A stretch of DNA of 64,000 nucleotides from Candidatus Bipolaricaulota bacterium (GTDB taxonomy: Bacteria > Bipolaricaulota > Bipolaricaulia > UBA7950 > UBA9294), in NCBI GenBank assembly GCA_028278555.1, contig JANQEA010000011.1:31941-95940 (forward strand). Reading direction: 5' to 3'. How positions within the stretch are numbered: position 1 is the stretch's first letter; each line of letters starts with the position of its first letter. The translations under genes were made by a program, and so were the position numbers. Under the pieces are notes generated by a model. It searched no databases and was not told the origin of the DNA. It saw only the letters and a program-made list of their open reading frames with translations. Below, in pieces: positions 18,387-27,000 of the stretch.

Positions 18387-18872
18387 CTACACGAGGTCCT
18401 TGGCCATCAAGACATTCATCTCTCTGAATCCTGCGCTCACATACAGCGATCGAGCCGGGCGATTATGACCGAAGACGTGCAGCTCGATTCGTTCGGCACC
18501 ATGTTCGTCTCGGGCCAGATCCTCAAGGATCGCCATCACTGCGGCGCCAAAGCCGCGACGACGATGGACGCGGAAGATGAACAGATCACAGAGGAAGACG
18601 CAACGCTTTCCGGCCTTCTCGCGCTCCTGATACCAGATGAATCCGACCATCTCGCCGGACGCCCGCTCGATGATTTCACGAATGTGATGTCTATCGGTGT
18701 GGATTCCATCCGGTAGCAGCCCCTCGTACTCCTTCGACGCCTGGCCGAGCGCCTCTTCCGTACTCCAGCGCCCGACTTGCACCTGCTCTTCGGCGTAGTG
18801 CGCGATGCATTCGCGCTGAAGAGGTTCCCATTCCGACTCCGTAAGTGGCCTCAGATGAATCAACGGTTCCAT
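18387..18872 (-). CDS. GNAT family N-acetyltransferase
   Basis: 161 aa. Shows VHRRRGFGAAVMAIL (motif A) and NRPARSLYVSAGFRE (motif B), with the mid-strand ELHVFGHN between. Weak SD region (GAGGAG about 12 bases upstream). Single gene downstream of the DUF488 gene on the same strand. Substrate unknown. Confidence 0.88.
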   Translation of the reverse strand: MEPLIHLRPLTESEWEPLQRECIAHYAEEQVQVGRWSTEEALGQASKEYEGLLPDGIHTDRHHIREIIERASGEMVGFIWYQEREKAGKRCVFLCDLFIFRVHRRRGFGAAVMAILEDLARDEHGAERIELHVFGHNRPARSLYVSAGFREMNVLMAKDLV

Positions 18873-18982
18873 CGCTCTTCGCTCTCCTCGTGGTTCTGCA
18901 TCGGTGAGTGGGGGACGGAGCCGGTTGGGTTCACTCGAAGTGCCTTCGAGCGGGTGCGTATCGTTCGAAAGAGATGGATCAC

Positions 18983-19369
18983 CTATGCGAACTCGGCTCC
19001 GCGCTCCGCGAGCAGGTCTCCGAGGATCGATCGGTGGCAGCGTGCTTCGGTCTCGCAGTAGCAGCCGACGGAGAAGTCTGCGCTGCGCGACAGAGCGGCG
19101 AGCAGATCGAGGAGCCGGCTCTTCTCGGGAGCTGAGAGCTCCGCCCGGTACCTGTTGGTGAAGGCGGCCCACTCCTTTTCGGTCTCCGCCGCTCTGCCGA
19201 CCTTCATCAGCTCGGCGGACGGTGCGATATCCGGGAGCCAGATGTCGTACCAGTTCTGCGGCGCGAACTCGCTCTTCGGAACCCCGCGTGGTGGTCGGCG
19301 GACCGTCCCGATCCGGAGCCCTTCTCCTTTCCGTCGATCGGTGCCCAGACGGACAACCCTAATGGCCAT
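18983..19369 (-). CDS. DUF488 family protein (YeaO-like)
   Basis: 128 aa. The family's pattern of an N-terminal basic strand (RVVRLGTDRRKG), PRGVPKSE, a Trp-rich stretch (NWYDIWLPDIAPS) and the C-terminal CYCETEARCHRSIL motif is present. The Cys/His cluster hints at metal binding or nucleic acid contact, but function is unproven. GGAG lies upstream of the start at 19369; a much longer in-frame extension to 20218 is antisense noise. Confidence 0.85.
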   Translation of the reverse strand: MAIRVVRLGTDRRKGEGLRIGTVRRPPRGVPKSEFAPQNWYDIWLPDIAPSAELMKVGRAAETEKEWAAFTNRYRAELSAPEKSRLLDLLAALSRSADFSVGCYCETEARCHRSILGDLLAERGAEFA

Positions 19370-19422
19370 GGCAAGACTCCTCTCCGTGATCGAGAACGGC
19401 GCGTCGATCCCGAACGCGCAGA

Positions 19423-19701
19423 CTATACCTCCTTCAAGTAGAGAATCTCCGGCCTGCCGAGGGCGCCCGCTCCCGACATCTTCTCGCGCATCTTCGGTGT
19501 CGCCATCCGCTGCATGAACGCTCTGAGGTGCTCCTCGCTCTCCCACTCGTACAACTGAATGAGTTCCTCTTGGCTGTCGGTGGGGTGGAAGAGCCGAAGC
19601 GAACGTTCGCCGGCCTCCTTCCGCAGCTCGGCGATGCTGTCGTATGTCGCCTTCCATTGATCGATGCTCTCGACCTTCTGGCGCATCAACACGTAGACCA
19701 T
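19423..19701 (-). CDS. ABM-like (dimeric alpha-beta barrel) protein
   Basis: 92 aa with the antibiotic-biosynthesis-monooxygenase/ferredoxin-like layout: first strand MVYVLMRQKV, helix with Trp (IDQWKATYDSI), central strand SLRLFHP, and the helix after YEWESEEHLRAFMQ. Such proteins form dimers that oxidise or hold small organic ligands. AAGGAGC SD upstream. It lies 53 bp upstream of the DUF488 gene. Confidence 0.75.
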   Translation of the reverse strand: MVYVLMRQKVESIDQWKATYDSIAELRKEAGERSLRLFHPTDSQEELIQLYEWESEEHLRAFMQRMATPKMREKMSGAGALGRPEILYLKEV

Positions 19702-19826
19702 GATCGTTGCTCCTTCCTGCCCTCTGGTGGGTGATTGGAGAGGATGCTGGTCTCCCTACGTGGGCAAACGGTGAGGGTCTCATGGTGTCTTGGCGATCCG
19801 GTAGACCGGCACGCACGGCATCTGCC

Positions 19827-19855
19827 TTGCGTGATGCCCTGTGCGGCGCGATCCT
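19827..19855 (+). promoter_or_regulatory. Putative promoter for a leaderless GNAT gene
   Basis: TTGCGT (19827-19832), a 17-base spacer and GATCCT (19850-19855), with six bases to the ATG at 19862. The gene has no SD site, so a leaderless transcript is the simplest reading; the -10 match is weak. Confidence 0.35.
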
Positions 19856-19861
19856 TCGGCC

Positions 19862-20866
19862 ATGCCCGCACCGCTTTCTCCGAGTGACGACCTCCGAATT
19901 CCCGGTCTGACCTTCCGGCGATTCCGGGGAGAGACCGACTACCCCGCCATGGTCGAGATCATGAACGCCTGCAACCGGGCCGATCAGGCCGAGTACAACG
20001 AATCGGTCGAGGACATCTCGCGCATCTTCTCCCATCTGACGAACTGCGATCCGTACACTGACATGCTCTTCGCCGAGGTCGAAGGGGAGCCGGCCGGCTA
20101 CGCACGCGTCTTCTGGAAGGACGAGCACGAAGGGCCACGCCTCTACATCCATCTCGGGTTCGTCGTTCCGGCGTGGCGCCGGCGTGGATTGGGGCGGCGA
20201 ATCCTCGCGTGGAGCCAAGCACGGCTACGGGAGATTGCGGCCGACCATCCGGCGGAGCTGCAGAAGGTTCTCCATGCGTGGTCGACCGACGCCGCTCCGG
20301 GCGCGAACGCGCTGCTTGAATCCTCCGGATACCGCGTTGCACGAACGATGCACGGGATGACGCGCCCGATCGAACCGATCCCCGAACCGCTCGCGTTGCC
20401 GAAGGGCTTGCAGATCCGTCCGGCACTTCCCGAACACTATCGCGCCATCTGGAATGCGCGGGAAGAGGCCTATCGAGATCACTGGGGATACGCCCCCCGT
20501 GCAGAGAAGGACTACGTTACTTGGCAGGAATCCCGCCGCTTCCAGCCTGTCCTCTGGAAGACCGCGTGGGACGGAGACGAGGTCGCCGGGATGGTCCTCA
20601 ACCATGTCGACGTGCGTCGGAACGACTGGGTCGGCATCGACCGCGGCTACACACAGGACATTTTCGTCCGGCGCCCCTGGCGCCGCCGGGGGCTGGCGCG
20701 GGCCCTTCTCGTCGAGAGCATCCGGATGTTCGCTTCGATGGGGAAGGTTGAGACGCTCCTCGGCGTCGACAGCGAGAACCCGTTCGGTGCGCACCGACTG
20801 TACGAGTCGGTCGGGTACCGGCCATACCGTGAGCACTACGTCTACCGGAAGCCGCTGACCGTTTGA
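19862..20866 (+). CDS. Tandem-domain GNAT acetyltransferase
   Basis: 334 aa with two GNAT domains. Domain 1 has VVPAWRRRGLGRRIL near residue 110 and a degenerate motif B; domain 2 has RRPWRRRGLARALL and SENPFGAHRLYESVGYRP near the end. Double GNATs of this kind include mycothiol synthase-like proteins. No SD site. Convergent with another double GNAT at 20922, to which it is clearly related in layout. Substrate unknown. Confidence 0.9.
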   Translation: MPAPLSPSDDLRIPGLTFRRFRGETDYPAMVEIMNACNRADQAEYNESVEDISRIFSHLTNCDPYTDMLFAEVEGEPAGYARVFWKDEHEGPRLYIHLGFVVPAWRRRGLGRRILAWSQARLREIAADHPAELQKVLHAWSTDAAPGANALLESSGYRVARTMHGMTRPIEPIPEPLALPKGLQIRPALPEHYRAIWNAREEAYRDHWGYAPRAEKDYVTWQESRRFQPVLWKTAWDGDEVAGMVLNHVDVRRNDWVGIDRGYTQDIFVRRPWRRRGLARALLVESIRMFASMGKVETLLGVDSENPFGAHRLYESVGYRPYREHYVYRKPLTV

Positions 20867-20921
20867 CCCGGGATTCGGCTCGAACTCCAGCTCGCGAACC
20901 CACGGAGAGCGGGCGCTCTAC

Positions 20922-21920
20922 TCAGCGGTTGTTGTCCGGCATGAGATCATACCGATAGGCAGTCATGCGAGAGGTCACATCGAATCCGAGCTTCCGATAC
21001 AGGGCGGCTGCCGTCTCCTCGTTTGCTCCGTCGACGCCGAGGATGACCTCTCGGACACCCCGCGCGCGGAGCGCGGTCAGGCACTTGAGGATCAGCGCGG
21101 TGGCGATCCCCTTCCGGCGCCACTCCGGCGCGACACGGACGAAGCGGATCTCGCCCCGCTCGCCTCCGAGACCTGGTGTCCACGTGCCTCCGACCACGCC
21201 GGATGCGGTCCCGATGATCTCGTCCCCGTGCCATGCCACGCGCCACAGCTCCGGGTTTAGGAATGCCTCTTCACTCCACCACGCGAAGTGCGTCTCGGTC
21301 GGGGCCTCACAGCCCCAGCTGTCCTTCATGATCCGGCGGTCGAAGTTGTAGATCGGGCGGCGATGCCCCTGTTCGATCGGTCGAAGCTCGAGATCGGCGG
21401 GAAGCTCGCATTGCGGAACGTCTTCATCCAACCGACGAGCCATTCGTAGGAACGCGTGGCAAGGCTCGAAGCCAGCGGCGAGGAGTGCGTCGCGTGTCAC
21501 GATGTCCGGCGGTTCCGAGAGGACCATCGACAGGAACGGGGGGGCTTCGCTGTCTTCTCGACCGGCGATCTCCGTCTGATAGCGGAGCACCTGCCGGATC
21601 ATCTCCGTGAGGAAGTTCTCGCTGCGCCAGTCGGCGTGGATGAATGGCCCCAAGTGATAGGCGCGGGCGCCGCTCGCCCACGTCTCTCTTCGCGTCCGCT
21701 CGTAGGCGACGAGTCGCTCGTTGTGGAAGAAGAGATGAACGTCGGTCCGAGGATCCGAATCGGCCGAGGAGCCTTCCATGAACGTCTGCATTGCCTCGGC
21801 GGAGACTGGGGCATGGTCACCACCCGTCTCCGCGCGTGAGGCATTGATCAACTCGGCGATCCCCGCGGCGTCCGCCGCGCCCTCGTATGGGCGGACGGTG
21901 AAAGATCTTGGTGGGCTCAT
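20922..21920 (-). CDS. Tandem-domain GNAT acetyltransferase
   Basis: 332 aa with an eroded N-terminal GNAT half (LGPFIHADWRSENFLTEM where motif A would be) and an intact C-terminal half (VAPEWRRKGIATALI, then NEETAAALYRKLGF). Weaker motifs in the first half suggest that only the second binds acetyl-CoA. GAAGGAAGGG lies upstream of ATG 21920. It faces the gene at 19862 tail to tail; together they may be an old inverted duplication, though sequence similarity by eye is modest. Confidence 0.9.
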   Translation of the reverse strand: MSPPRSFTVRPYEGAADAAGIAELINASRAETGGDHAPVSAEAMQTFMEGSSADSDPRTDVHLFFHNERLVAYERTRRETWASGARAYHLGPFIHADWRSENFLTEMIRQVLRYQTEIAGREDSEAPPFLSMVLSEPPDIVTRDALLAAGFEPCHAFLRMARRLDEDVPQCELPADLELRPIEQGHRRPIYNFDRRIMKDSWGCEAPTETHFAWWSEEAFLNPELWRVAWHGDEIIGTASGVVGGTWTPGLGGERGEIRFVRVAPEWRRKGIATALILKCLTALRARGVREVILGVDGANEETAAALYRKLGFDVTSRMTAYRYDLMPDNNR

Positions 21921-22045
21921 GAAAATCCCTTCCTTCGCGTGCAATCGAATACTACCCGCTCCTCCGATGCGAATCCGAGAGAGGAGGCACTCGGTCGCTT
22001 GCACGAAAAAACCTGCTAACGGATAACCGGCGTCGGAGGTGGGCG

Positions 22046-22714
22046 ATGGACTACGAAGCGTACCGGAAGTGGCTGAAGCGCACGCGTGGCGACGGCCTCA
22101 TTGCGAAATACATCAGAGCGACGGAGGCGTACGAGGCATACCTCGCCGAGACGGGGAAGTCAATCGAGGAGGCAGCGCCGGACGACTTCTACGCGTACGA
22201 GGCCGCATTCGATACCGAGGGAGGGCGGCGGACCTTCCCCCATTGGTACTTGCATGTCCTTTATCGCTACCTGGAGAACGATGAGATGGCAGACGCCATC
22301 CTCCGCGCGAGCGCGGAGAAGCCGACCCCGGCCGAGTTGAAGTTGTTCCGGATGACTCCTCTCTCGCTTCGTCGGGCGCTGGAGGAACATGGCATTCGAA
22401 CCAACCTCGAGCTTCTCCGTGCAGCACGGACCGCGTCTGACCGAGAAGATCTTGCCCAACGGACCGGAACCCCGATGGAGGAGCTGGTCGCGCTGATCAA
22501 GATGGCCGATCTTCGCCGCATGCTCGGCGTCAGCCGGATCCAGCGTCTCATGACCGCGGGTGCTGATAGCCTCGAGGCGATCGCGCGGATGACGCCGGAC
22601 GAGCTGTATCAGCGGGTTGCGGATGCTCATCCGGGAAAGCGTGTCAATCGGACGGACTACGAATACCTGCCATATCGAGCGCAGTACTACCCTCTGGCCA
22701 TCGAAGGCCTCTAG
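22046..22714 (+). CDS. DUF4332-like helix-hairpin-helix protein
   Basis: 222 aa, almost entirely helical. The C-terminal ~110 residues repeat a helix-hairpin-helix pattern (LVALIKMADLRRMLGVSRIQRLMTAG read as two overlapping units; DSLEAIARMTPDELYQRV) as in DUF4332 proteins, suggesting DNA or protein binding. The N-terminal half is unlike anything I recognise. GGAGGTGGGCG gives the start. Confidence 0.7.
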   Translation: MDYEAYRKWLKRTRGDGLIAKYIRATEAYEAYLAETGKSIEEAAPDDFYAYEAAFDTEGGRRTFPHWYLHVLYRYLENDEMADAILRASAEKPTPAELKLFRMTPLSLRRALEEHGIRTNLELLRAARTASDREDLAQRTGTPMEELVALIKMADLRRMLGVSRIQRLMTAGADSLEAIARMTPDELYQRVADAHPGKRVNRTDYEYLPYRAQYYPLAIEGL

Positions 22715-22914
22715 TGTTTTCCAGCACTCGGAGTTGAGAAACGCTGGCGCGACAAGCTACCATCTGAGCGGTTGACGCCCTCAGGACGGCCGCATCTCCA
22801 GCACATACGGATTCTACATGTGCCGCTCGGCGTGGCGCGGCAGACACTTCATGAATCGTCCGCTTCTCCGCACGTATTGCTCGAGCGAGAAGCGATGTAC
22901 GAAAGGATGCGTAC

Positions 22915-23868
22915 TTGAACAAGGAACTACTTCAGAAGATTGTCGATTCCGACTACAGCGTTCCCGAAGGGATCGATCCGAAGGGGATGGTGCCAGGACT
23001 TGTCGAACTCCTCGGATCCACGGACCTTGTCGCTCGCGAAGGAGCACTGGAGACCCTCTGGAACTGGGGGATGACAGGGCAGTTCGATGACGAAACGCTC
23101 CAATCGATCGGCCAGCAGATGGCCGACAACGTCGTCCGCGGGCTGGGCGAGGCGGGGACCGACAGTGTCTTCCTTCGCGCGTTTTCTGCGCTCATCCTCG
23201 GCCTGCCGATCGCGCTGGATGAACGCTTCGCCGAAGGGCTCCACGAAGGACGCTCGCCGTTCCTCTCCTCGGAGCAGGTTCGCGAATGGTGCGGTCGGGC
23301 TTTGGAAAGCCTCAGAGGTGAGAACGATCTCCGCGGCTTCGCCGATGGAAAGGGCTGGGCCCATGCCGTCGCCCACACAGGGGATGCGCTCTGCCACCTG
23401 GCCCGCTCGCCGCACAGTCGACCAGAGGAGCAGGAGCAGATCCTAAAGGCGATCGTCGATCGGTTGACTTGTCCCACGGATTCGGTCTTCGTCCAGAACG
23501 AGGGGGGACGACTGATGCGCGCTGTCTACCACGTGCTCCTCCGCGGGGAGCTGCCTCGAGACACGCTCATCGGCTGGATCGAGAGCTTCGCCAAGACCCC
23601 GGATGGGCGGGAGTGGGGCTGGGGCGAGACCTTCGGACTCGACTTCTGCGATCATCGGGCGGCGAACGCACGTGTGAATGTGTGTGAGGCGCTGCGAAGC
23701 CTCTACTTCCTTCTGAAGCTCGGCATCCGCCGCCGGCACAGCGAGGAGGAGGCGAAGAACGAGTACTTCGCCTTCTACGATCGCCCCATCGAGCATCGTG
23801 AGGGGCTGATGGACGCGATCATCTCGGTTCTCCGCCCGATGTATGGAGGGTTGTATCCTGCGGAGTGA
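22915..23868 (+). CDS. DUF2785 family protein
   Basis: 317 aa, all-helical. The DUF2785 hallmark KGWAHAVAHTGDAL is present mid-protein, preceded by the VFLRAFSALIL helix; the family is predicted to be HEAT-like but has no known activity. TTG start with AAAGGATG upstream; this rare start keeps the exact N-terminus uncertain. Cytoplasmic. A 7 bp hairpin at 23881-23900 follows the stop. Confidence 0.85.
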   Translation: MNKELLQKIVDSDYSVPEGIDPKGMVPGLVELLGSTDLVAREGALETLWNWGMTGQFDDETLQSIGQQMADNVVRGLGEAGTDSVFLRAFSALILGLPIALDERFAEGLHEGRSPFLSSEQVREWCGRALESLRGENDLRGFADGKGWAHAVAHTGDALCHLARSPHSRPEEQEQILKAIVDRLTCPTDSVFVQNEGGRLMRAVYHVLLRGELPRDTLIGWIESFAKTPDGREWGWGETFGLDFCDHRAANARVNVCEALRSLYFLLKLGIRRRHSEEEAKNEYFAFYDRPIEHREGLMDAIISVLRPMYGGLYPAE

Positions 23869-23980
23869 CCGCAGACAGGCGGCTCGCGCTTCAGCGAGTC
23901 GCTCTTGCGTTGAACCTCGCTTGCGTGAGACGACACGGTTCACTGTAGACTCCGAACGGAGAGTGGTGAAAGGAGGGTAG

Positions 23981-24142
23981 ATGAGCGGAGAAGGCAAGTG
24001 CCGGGTGGCCGGAGGCACCCTCGGAGGTGCGTTCTGGTTTGCTGGCTGGTTGTTCACGCTGGGCTTCGCCCAGCTCGTTTGGTGGAAAGCGATTCTCGGA
24101 CTCGTTGTCTGGCCGTACTACCTCGCCGTGTTCCTGAGGTAG
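23981..24142 (+). CDS. Small membrane protein (53 aa)
   Basis: A short gene with a perfect SD region (AAAGGAGGG, 3 bases before the ATG). It codes for a Gly-rich start and two membrane segments (about residues 14-32 and 36-52) ending in LAVFLR. A TAGACT -10 lies at 23946-23951, giving a ~23-base leader. Function unknown. Confidence 0.65.
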   Translation: MSGEGKCRVAGGTLGGAFWFAGWLFTLGFAQLVWWKAILGLVVWPYYLAVFLR

Positions 24143-24193
24143 GTGTTCTGCAGAGCGCCGAGGCAGATCCTCTCGATCAGCCTCGGCGCTTGG

Positions 24194-24637
24194 CTATTCG
24201 GTCTCCTTCAGCAGATCGACGACGATCCGGTGGGCCGCGGCGACCGCCGGGAAGCAGACCGTCTGCGGAATGTCGGAATTCATCAACTCCTCTATCCGTT
24301 CCGGCTTGGTCAGATCGATCCCTGTTAGCTCGCGGCAGCCGATCGTCCCTTTCTCGGCTTCGAAGCGCTTCCGGAACTCCGCTGCGAGACCGAGCACACT
24401 GAACATCTCCTCCATCGTCTCGCCACGTTCCTTGATCAGCCCGATCGCCATGATCGCGCCGGCAACGGCCCCACAGACGGCCCCCGTATTGCCGATCCCG
24501 CCGGCGAACGCATAGGCGATTTTCGGAATGACCTTCTCGTCGATCTCGATCCCGAATGCCTCGCACGTCGCCAGCAGGACCGATTCCGAGCAGACGTAGC
24601 GGTCTGCCATTAGTTCGGTCGCTCGATTCGTTTCCAT
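24194..24637 (-). CDS. C_GCAxxG_C_C family redox-type protein
   Basis: 147 aa. The conserved cysteine pattern of the family is intact: CSESVL near the start, GAVCGAVAGAIMA in the middle, IGCRELTG and a late Cys in TVCFPAV. These proteins are thought to carry disulfide or metal-centred redox chemistry, often beside oxidoreductases; no partner gene is adjacent here. Start at 24637 with GAGAGGG upstream. Confidence 0.88.
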   Translation of the reverse strand: METNRATELMADRYVCSESVLLATCEAFGIEIDEKVIPKIAYAFAGGIGNTGAVCGAVAGAIMAIGLIKERGETMEEMFSVLGLAAEFRKRFEAEKGTIGCRELTGIDLTKPERIEELMNSDIPQTVCFPAVAAAHRIVVDLLKETE

Positions 24638-24785
24638 CCCATCAGCCCTCTCTTTCTGCGTCGTTAGGTGACTCTACACAGTGATGTGCGCCTGTCAACG
24701 GGAATCGGATGCGCGAGCAGCTGTCTGTTGGAGGTTGGCGGTCGTGACCGGTATCCTTGATGGCATCTCAATCGCAGGAGTTCCC

Positions 24786-25721
24786 ATGGCTTTCACACTC
24801 AAGCAGTACGCCTCGCCTGACGATTACTGGAAGGCGCGAGAGTTCTTCCGCGCGCTCCGCATCGCGAATCTGCGTCCAAGCGAGAACTGGCACATCGCCG
24901 ACTTCGACTACTGGCGGTGGCACTGGTTGGAGAACGTCGTTGAGCGGTCGCCGAATGGGCTTCGGTACTGGGAGGATGCCGACGGAGAGATCGTATCGGT
25001 GTTGGCCCAGGGCGATCCGGGCGTCTGCCATCCGATGGTCGATCCTGCCATCGACTCCGCGGACCTGCGCCACGCAATGCTCGACATCGCTGAGGCGGAG
25101 ATGGTTTGGGCGCTGGAGGACGGTCGGCGGTTCACGTTCGTCTGGGCGGACGAAACGGACGATCACCTCCATGGCGTGCTCGATGCTCGCGGCTACGAAC
25201 GCGCGGAAGGCGGGCACTCGACGGAACACAACGCCTGGCAGCCCCTCCTCGAGGCGCCGGAGCCCGCTCCCCTTCCATCGGGCTACACCGTCCGATCGAT
25301 GGGCGATCAGGATGAGCTGTCGGCACGGAGCCTCGCTTCGTGGCGGTCGTTCCATCCGGACGAGCCGGACGAAGGGGCCGACCCGACTGGCGGTTGGTAT
25401 CGGAACGTCCAACGCGCGCCGCTCTATCGCCGCGATCTCGATGTGGTCGCCGTCACGGAGAACGGCGAGATCGCCTCCTTCGCGACCTGCTACTTCGACG
25501 ATGTCTCGCGGACCGGGGCCTTCGTGCTTGTCGGAACTGCGCCGTCCCACCAGCGGAAGGGGATCGCGAAGGGCGTCATGACGGAGACTCTTCGCCGGCT
25601 CCATCATCTCGGCGCGGTCGGAGCCTACGCTTCCTGGTACGAGCCCATCGCCGGCGCACTCTATGAGTCCGTCGGCTTCACCGATCAGGAGATCGGCCGG
25701 GCGTGGAAGAAGCTCGTGTAG
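24786..25721 (+). CDS. Tandem-domain GNAT acetyltransferase (paralogue of 36261)
   Basis: 311 aa. It shares its whole length with the protein at 36261: both start with YxxxxDYWxxRxFxR, have the FDYWRWHW/LDYWRWHV box near residue 45, the SWRxFHPDEPDE segment and the C-terminal GNAT signature (here PSHQRKGIAKGVM and GALYESVGFTD). The N-terminal GNAT half lacks a clear motif A. GGAGTTCCC precedes ATG 24786. The two paralogues suggest a lineage-specific expansion; substrate unknown. Confidence 0.9.
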   Translation: MAFTLKQYASPDDYWKAREFFRALRIANLRPSENWHIADFDYWRWHWLENVVERSPNGLRYWEDADGEIVSVLAQGDPGVCHPMVDPAIDSADLRHAMLDIAEAEMVWALEDGRRFTFVWADETDDHLHGVLDARGYERAEGGHSTEHNAWQPLLEAPEPAPLPSGYTVRSMGDQDELSARSLASWRSFHPDEPDEGADPTGGWYRNVQRAPLYRRDLDVVAVTENGEIASFATCYFDDVSRTGAFVLVGTAPSHQRKGIAKGVMTETLRRLHHLGAVGAYASWYEPIAGALYESVGFTDQEIGRAWKKLV

Positions 25722-25742
25722 AAGCCTTCGAGTTGGCCTCGG

Positions 25743-26669
25743 CTATCGGTAGAGCAGGATCTCCTCCGGCGGCCTGAGTTCGGCTTCTGTCTCGTAGAGG
25801 CCTCGCAAGGCGCTGAACTCCTTATCCCCCGCGCTTGCCATCCGAGCGACTCGATCGAGAAGTGAGAGATCTCTCTCACTCAAGGAAGCGCCCGAGGTCC
25901 CGACGAGGCGCCACGACTCCCACGAGAGATCGCGCCAGAGGCGCATCAGGAGCGGTACCGTCTCCACCTTGTTCAGCGCGGCGAAGTCGCGGAGTAGGTT
26001 CCCGCGGACGAACCAGAGCCCGTAAAGGGACTCGAGACCGTAGTTCGCAGGGTTGTCCCCGATGCCGAAGCTACCCGGGTCGAACTCGCCGCTCCGACAG
26101 GCGAGCCAGGCCTGGCCTCCCGTGAGGAACTCCGAGCGCGGGACGTCGAGAGGCGAGAACGTGAGGCCGAGGAAGCTCTGCTGGAAGGGATCCATCTGCG
26201 GATCTGCGAAGACCCAGCGCGATGCGCTGTCATCCCAATACTCGCAGACCCAGTGATCCTCCCATTTTGGCGAATCGTCGAAGTACCCGGCGAATCCGCA
26301 GCGGCTGCGCGCCGGAATCCCCTTCGCACGCAGGAGGGCTGTCATCAGCGTCGCGAACTCTCGACAGCAGCCGATGACGCGCTCCTCCGGTGCTCGCGGG
26401 ATCGCGAGCGCCTTTCCCCCAAGCTCGACCGCCTTGTCGAGCAGTGCCTCCATGTCGAGGGACGCGAAGTCGTATCGTTGGGCGTCGTTGAAGTCGATTC
26501 CGTAGTGCGAAAGCCACCCGTCGTGGATGACGAGACCTTGCACGACTCGGAAGACGACAGCAGGATCGTCCGCCAGCCACTCGGCGAACACCTCGTGTTT
26601 CCCGATCTTCGTCACGGGACCGGGGATCGCATAGAAGCGCTGCGCTTCGGCTTGCCTTTTGTCTGCCAT
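25743..26669 (-). CDS. Transglutaminase-like cysteine protease-fold protein
   Basis: 308 aa. A transglutaminase-like Cys-His-Asp triad can be read: Cys in IGCCREFATLM, His in EDHWVCEYW and Asp in RWVFADPQMD. The intervening LLRAKGIPARSRCGF is typical of the family. Such bacterial proteins usually act as peptidases or protein-modifying enzymes. No signal peptide. The start at 26669 follows GGAGGGC; a longer frame to 26876 lacks support. Confidence 0.88.
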   Translation of the reverse strand: MADKRQAEAQRFYAIPGPVTKIGKHEVFAEWLADDPAVVFRVVQGLVIHDGWLSHYGIDFNDAQRYDFASLDMEALLDKAVELGGKALAIPRAPEERVIGCCREFATLMTALLRAKGIPARSRCGFAGYFDDSPKWEDHWVCEYWDDSASRWVFADPQMDPFQQSFLGLTFSPLDVPRSEFLTGGQAWLACRSGEFDPGSFGIGDNPANYGLESLYGLWFVRGNLLRDFAALNKVETVPLLMRLWRDLSWESWRLVGTSGASLSERDLSLLDRVARMASAGDKEFSALRGLYETEAELRPPEEILLYR

Positions 26670-27000
26670 TCTTGTGCCCTCCGGTGGGAAGATGGCGGAG
26701 AGTGTCATCTTCGGAAGTTGAATTTGCAACGGCATTTTCGGAGCCCCGGATGATGCGAGAGGTTGGTGGCTCTGACGATCGGGCGATCGGCCGTGTTCAG
26801 CCACTCGTCTGGAGCCTGTGCTTGCTGGGAGTTGAGAATGGTGATCCACATCACTACTTTTCTCCATTTGTATCACATGAACAGAATATCTATACTGCGC
26901 TGCCCGCAGTGGTCATCGGTGGTCGCGCAATCTGGCTCTCACACTGCAATGAGCCGTCGTTGCCTCCGCGCGATTGCCACCACATGGGAAAGGAGGAGAC
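26670..27000. other. Intergenic region, 331 bp, with a putative promoter
   Basis: Divergent spacer between the transglutaminase-like gene and the S8 protease gene. It is more AT-rich than its surroundings around 26850-26900 and holds the promoter described at 26868. No convincing reading frame. Confidence 0.6.
26868..26896 (+). promoter_or_regulatory. Putative promoter for the S8 protease gene
   Basis: TTGTAT (26868-26873), a 17-base spacer and the strong -10 TATACT (26891-26896) in an AT-rich patch. Transcription would start near 26903, leaving a ~98-base leader before the AAAGGAGGAG SD site. Confidence 0.5.
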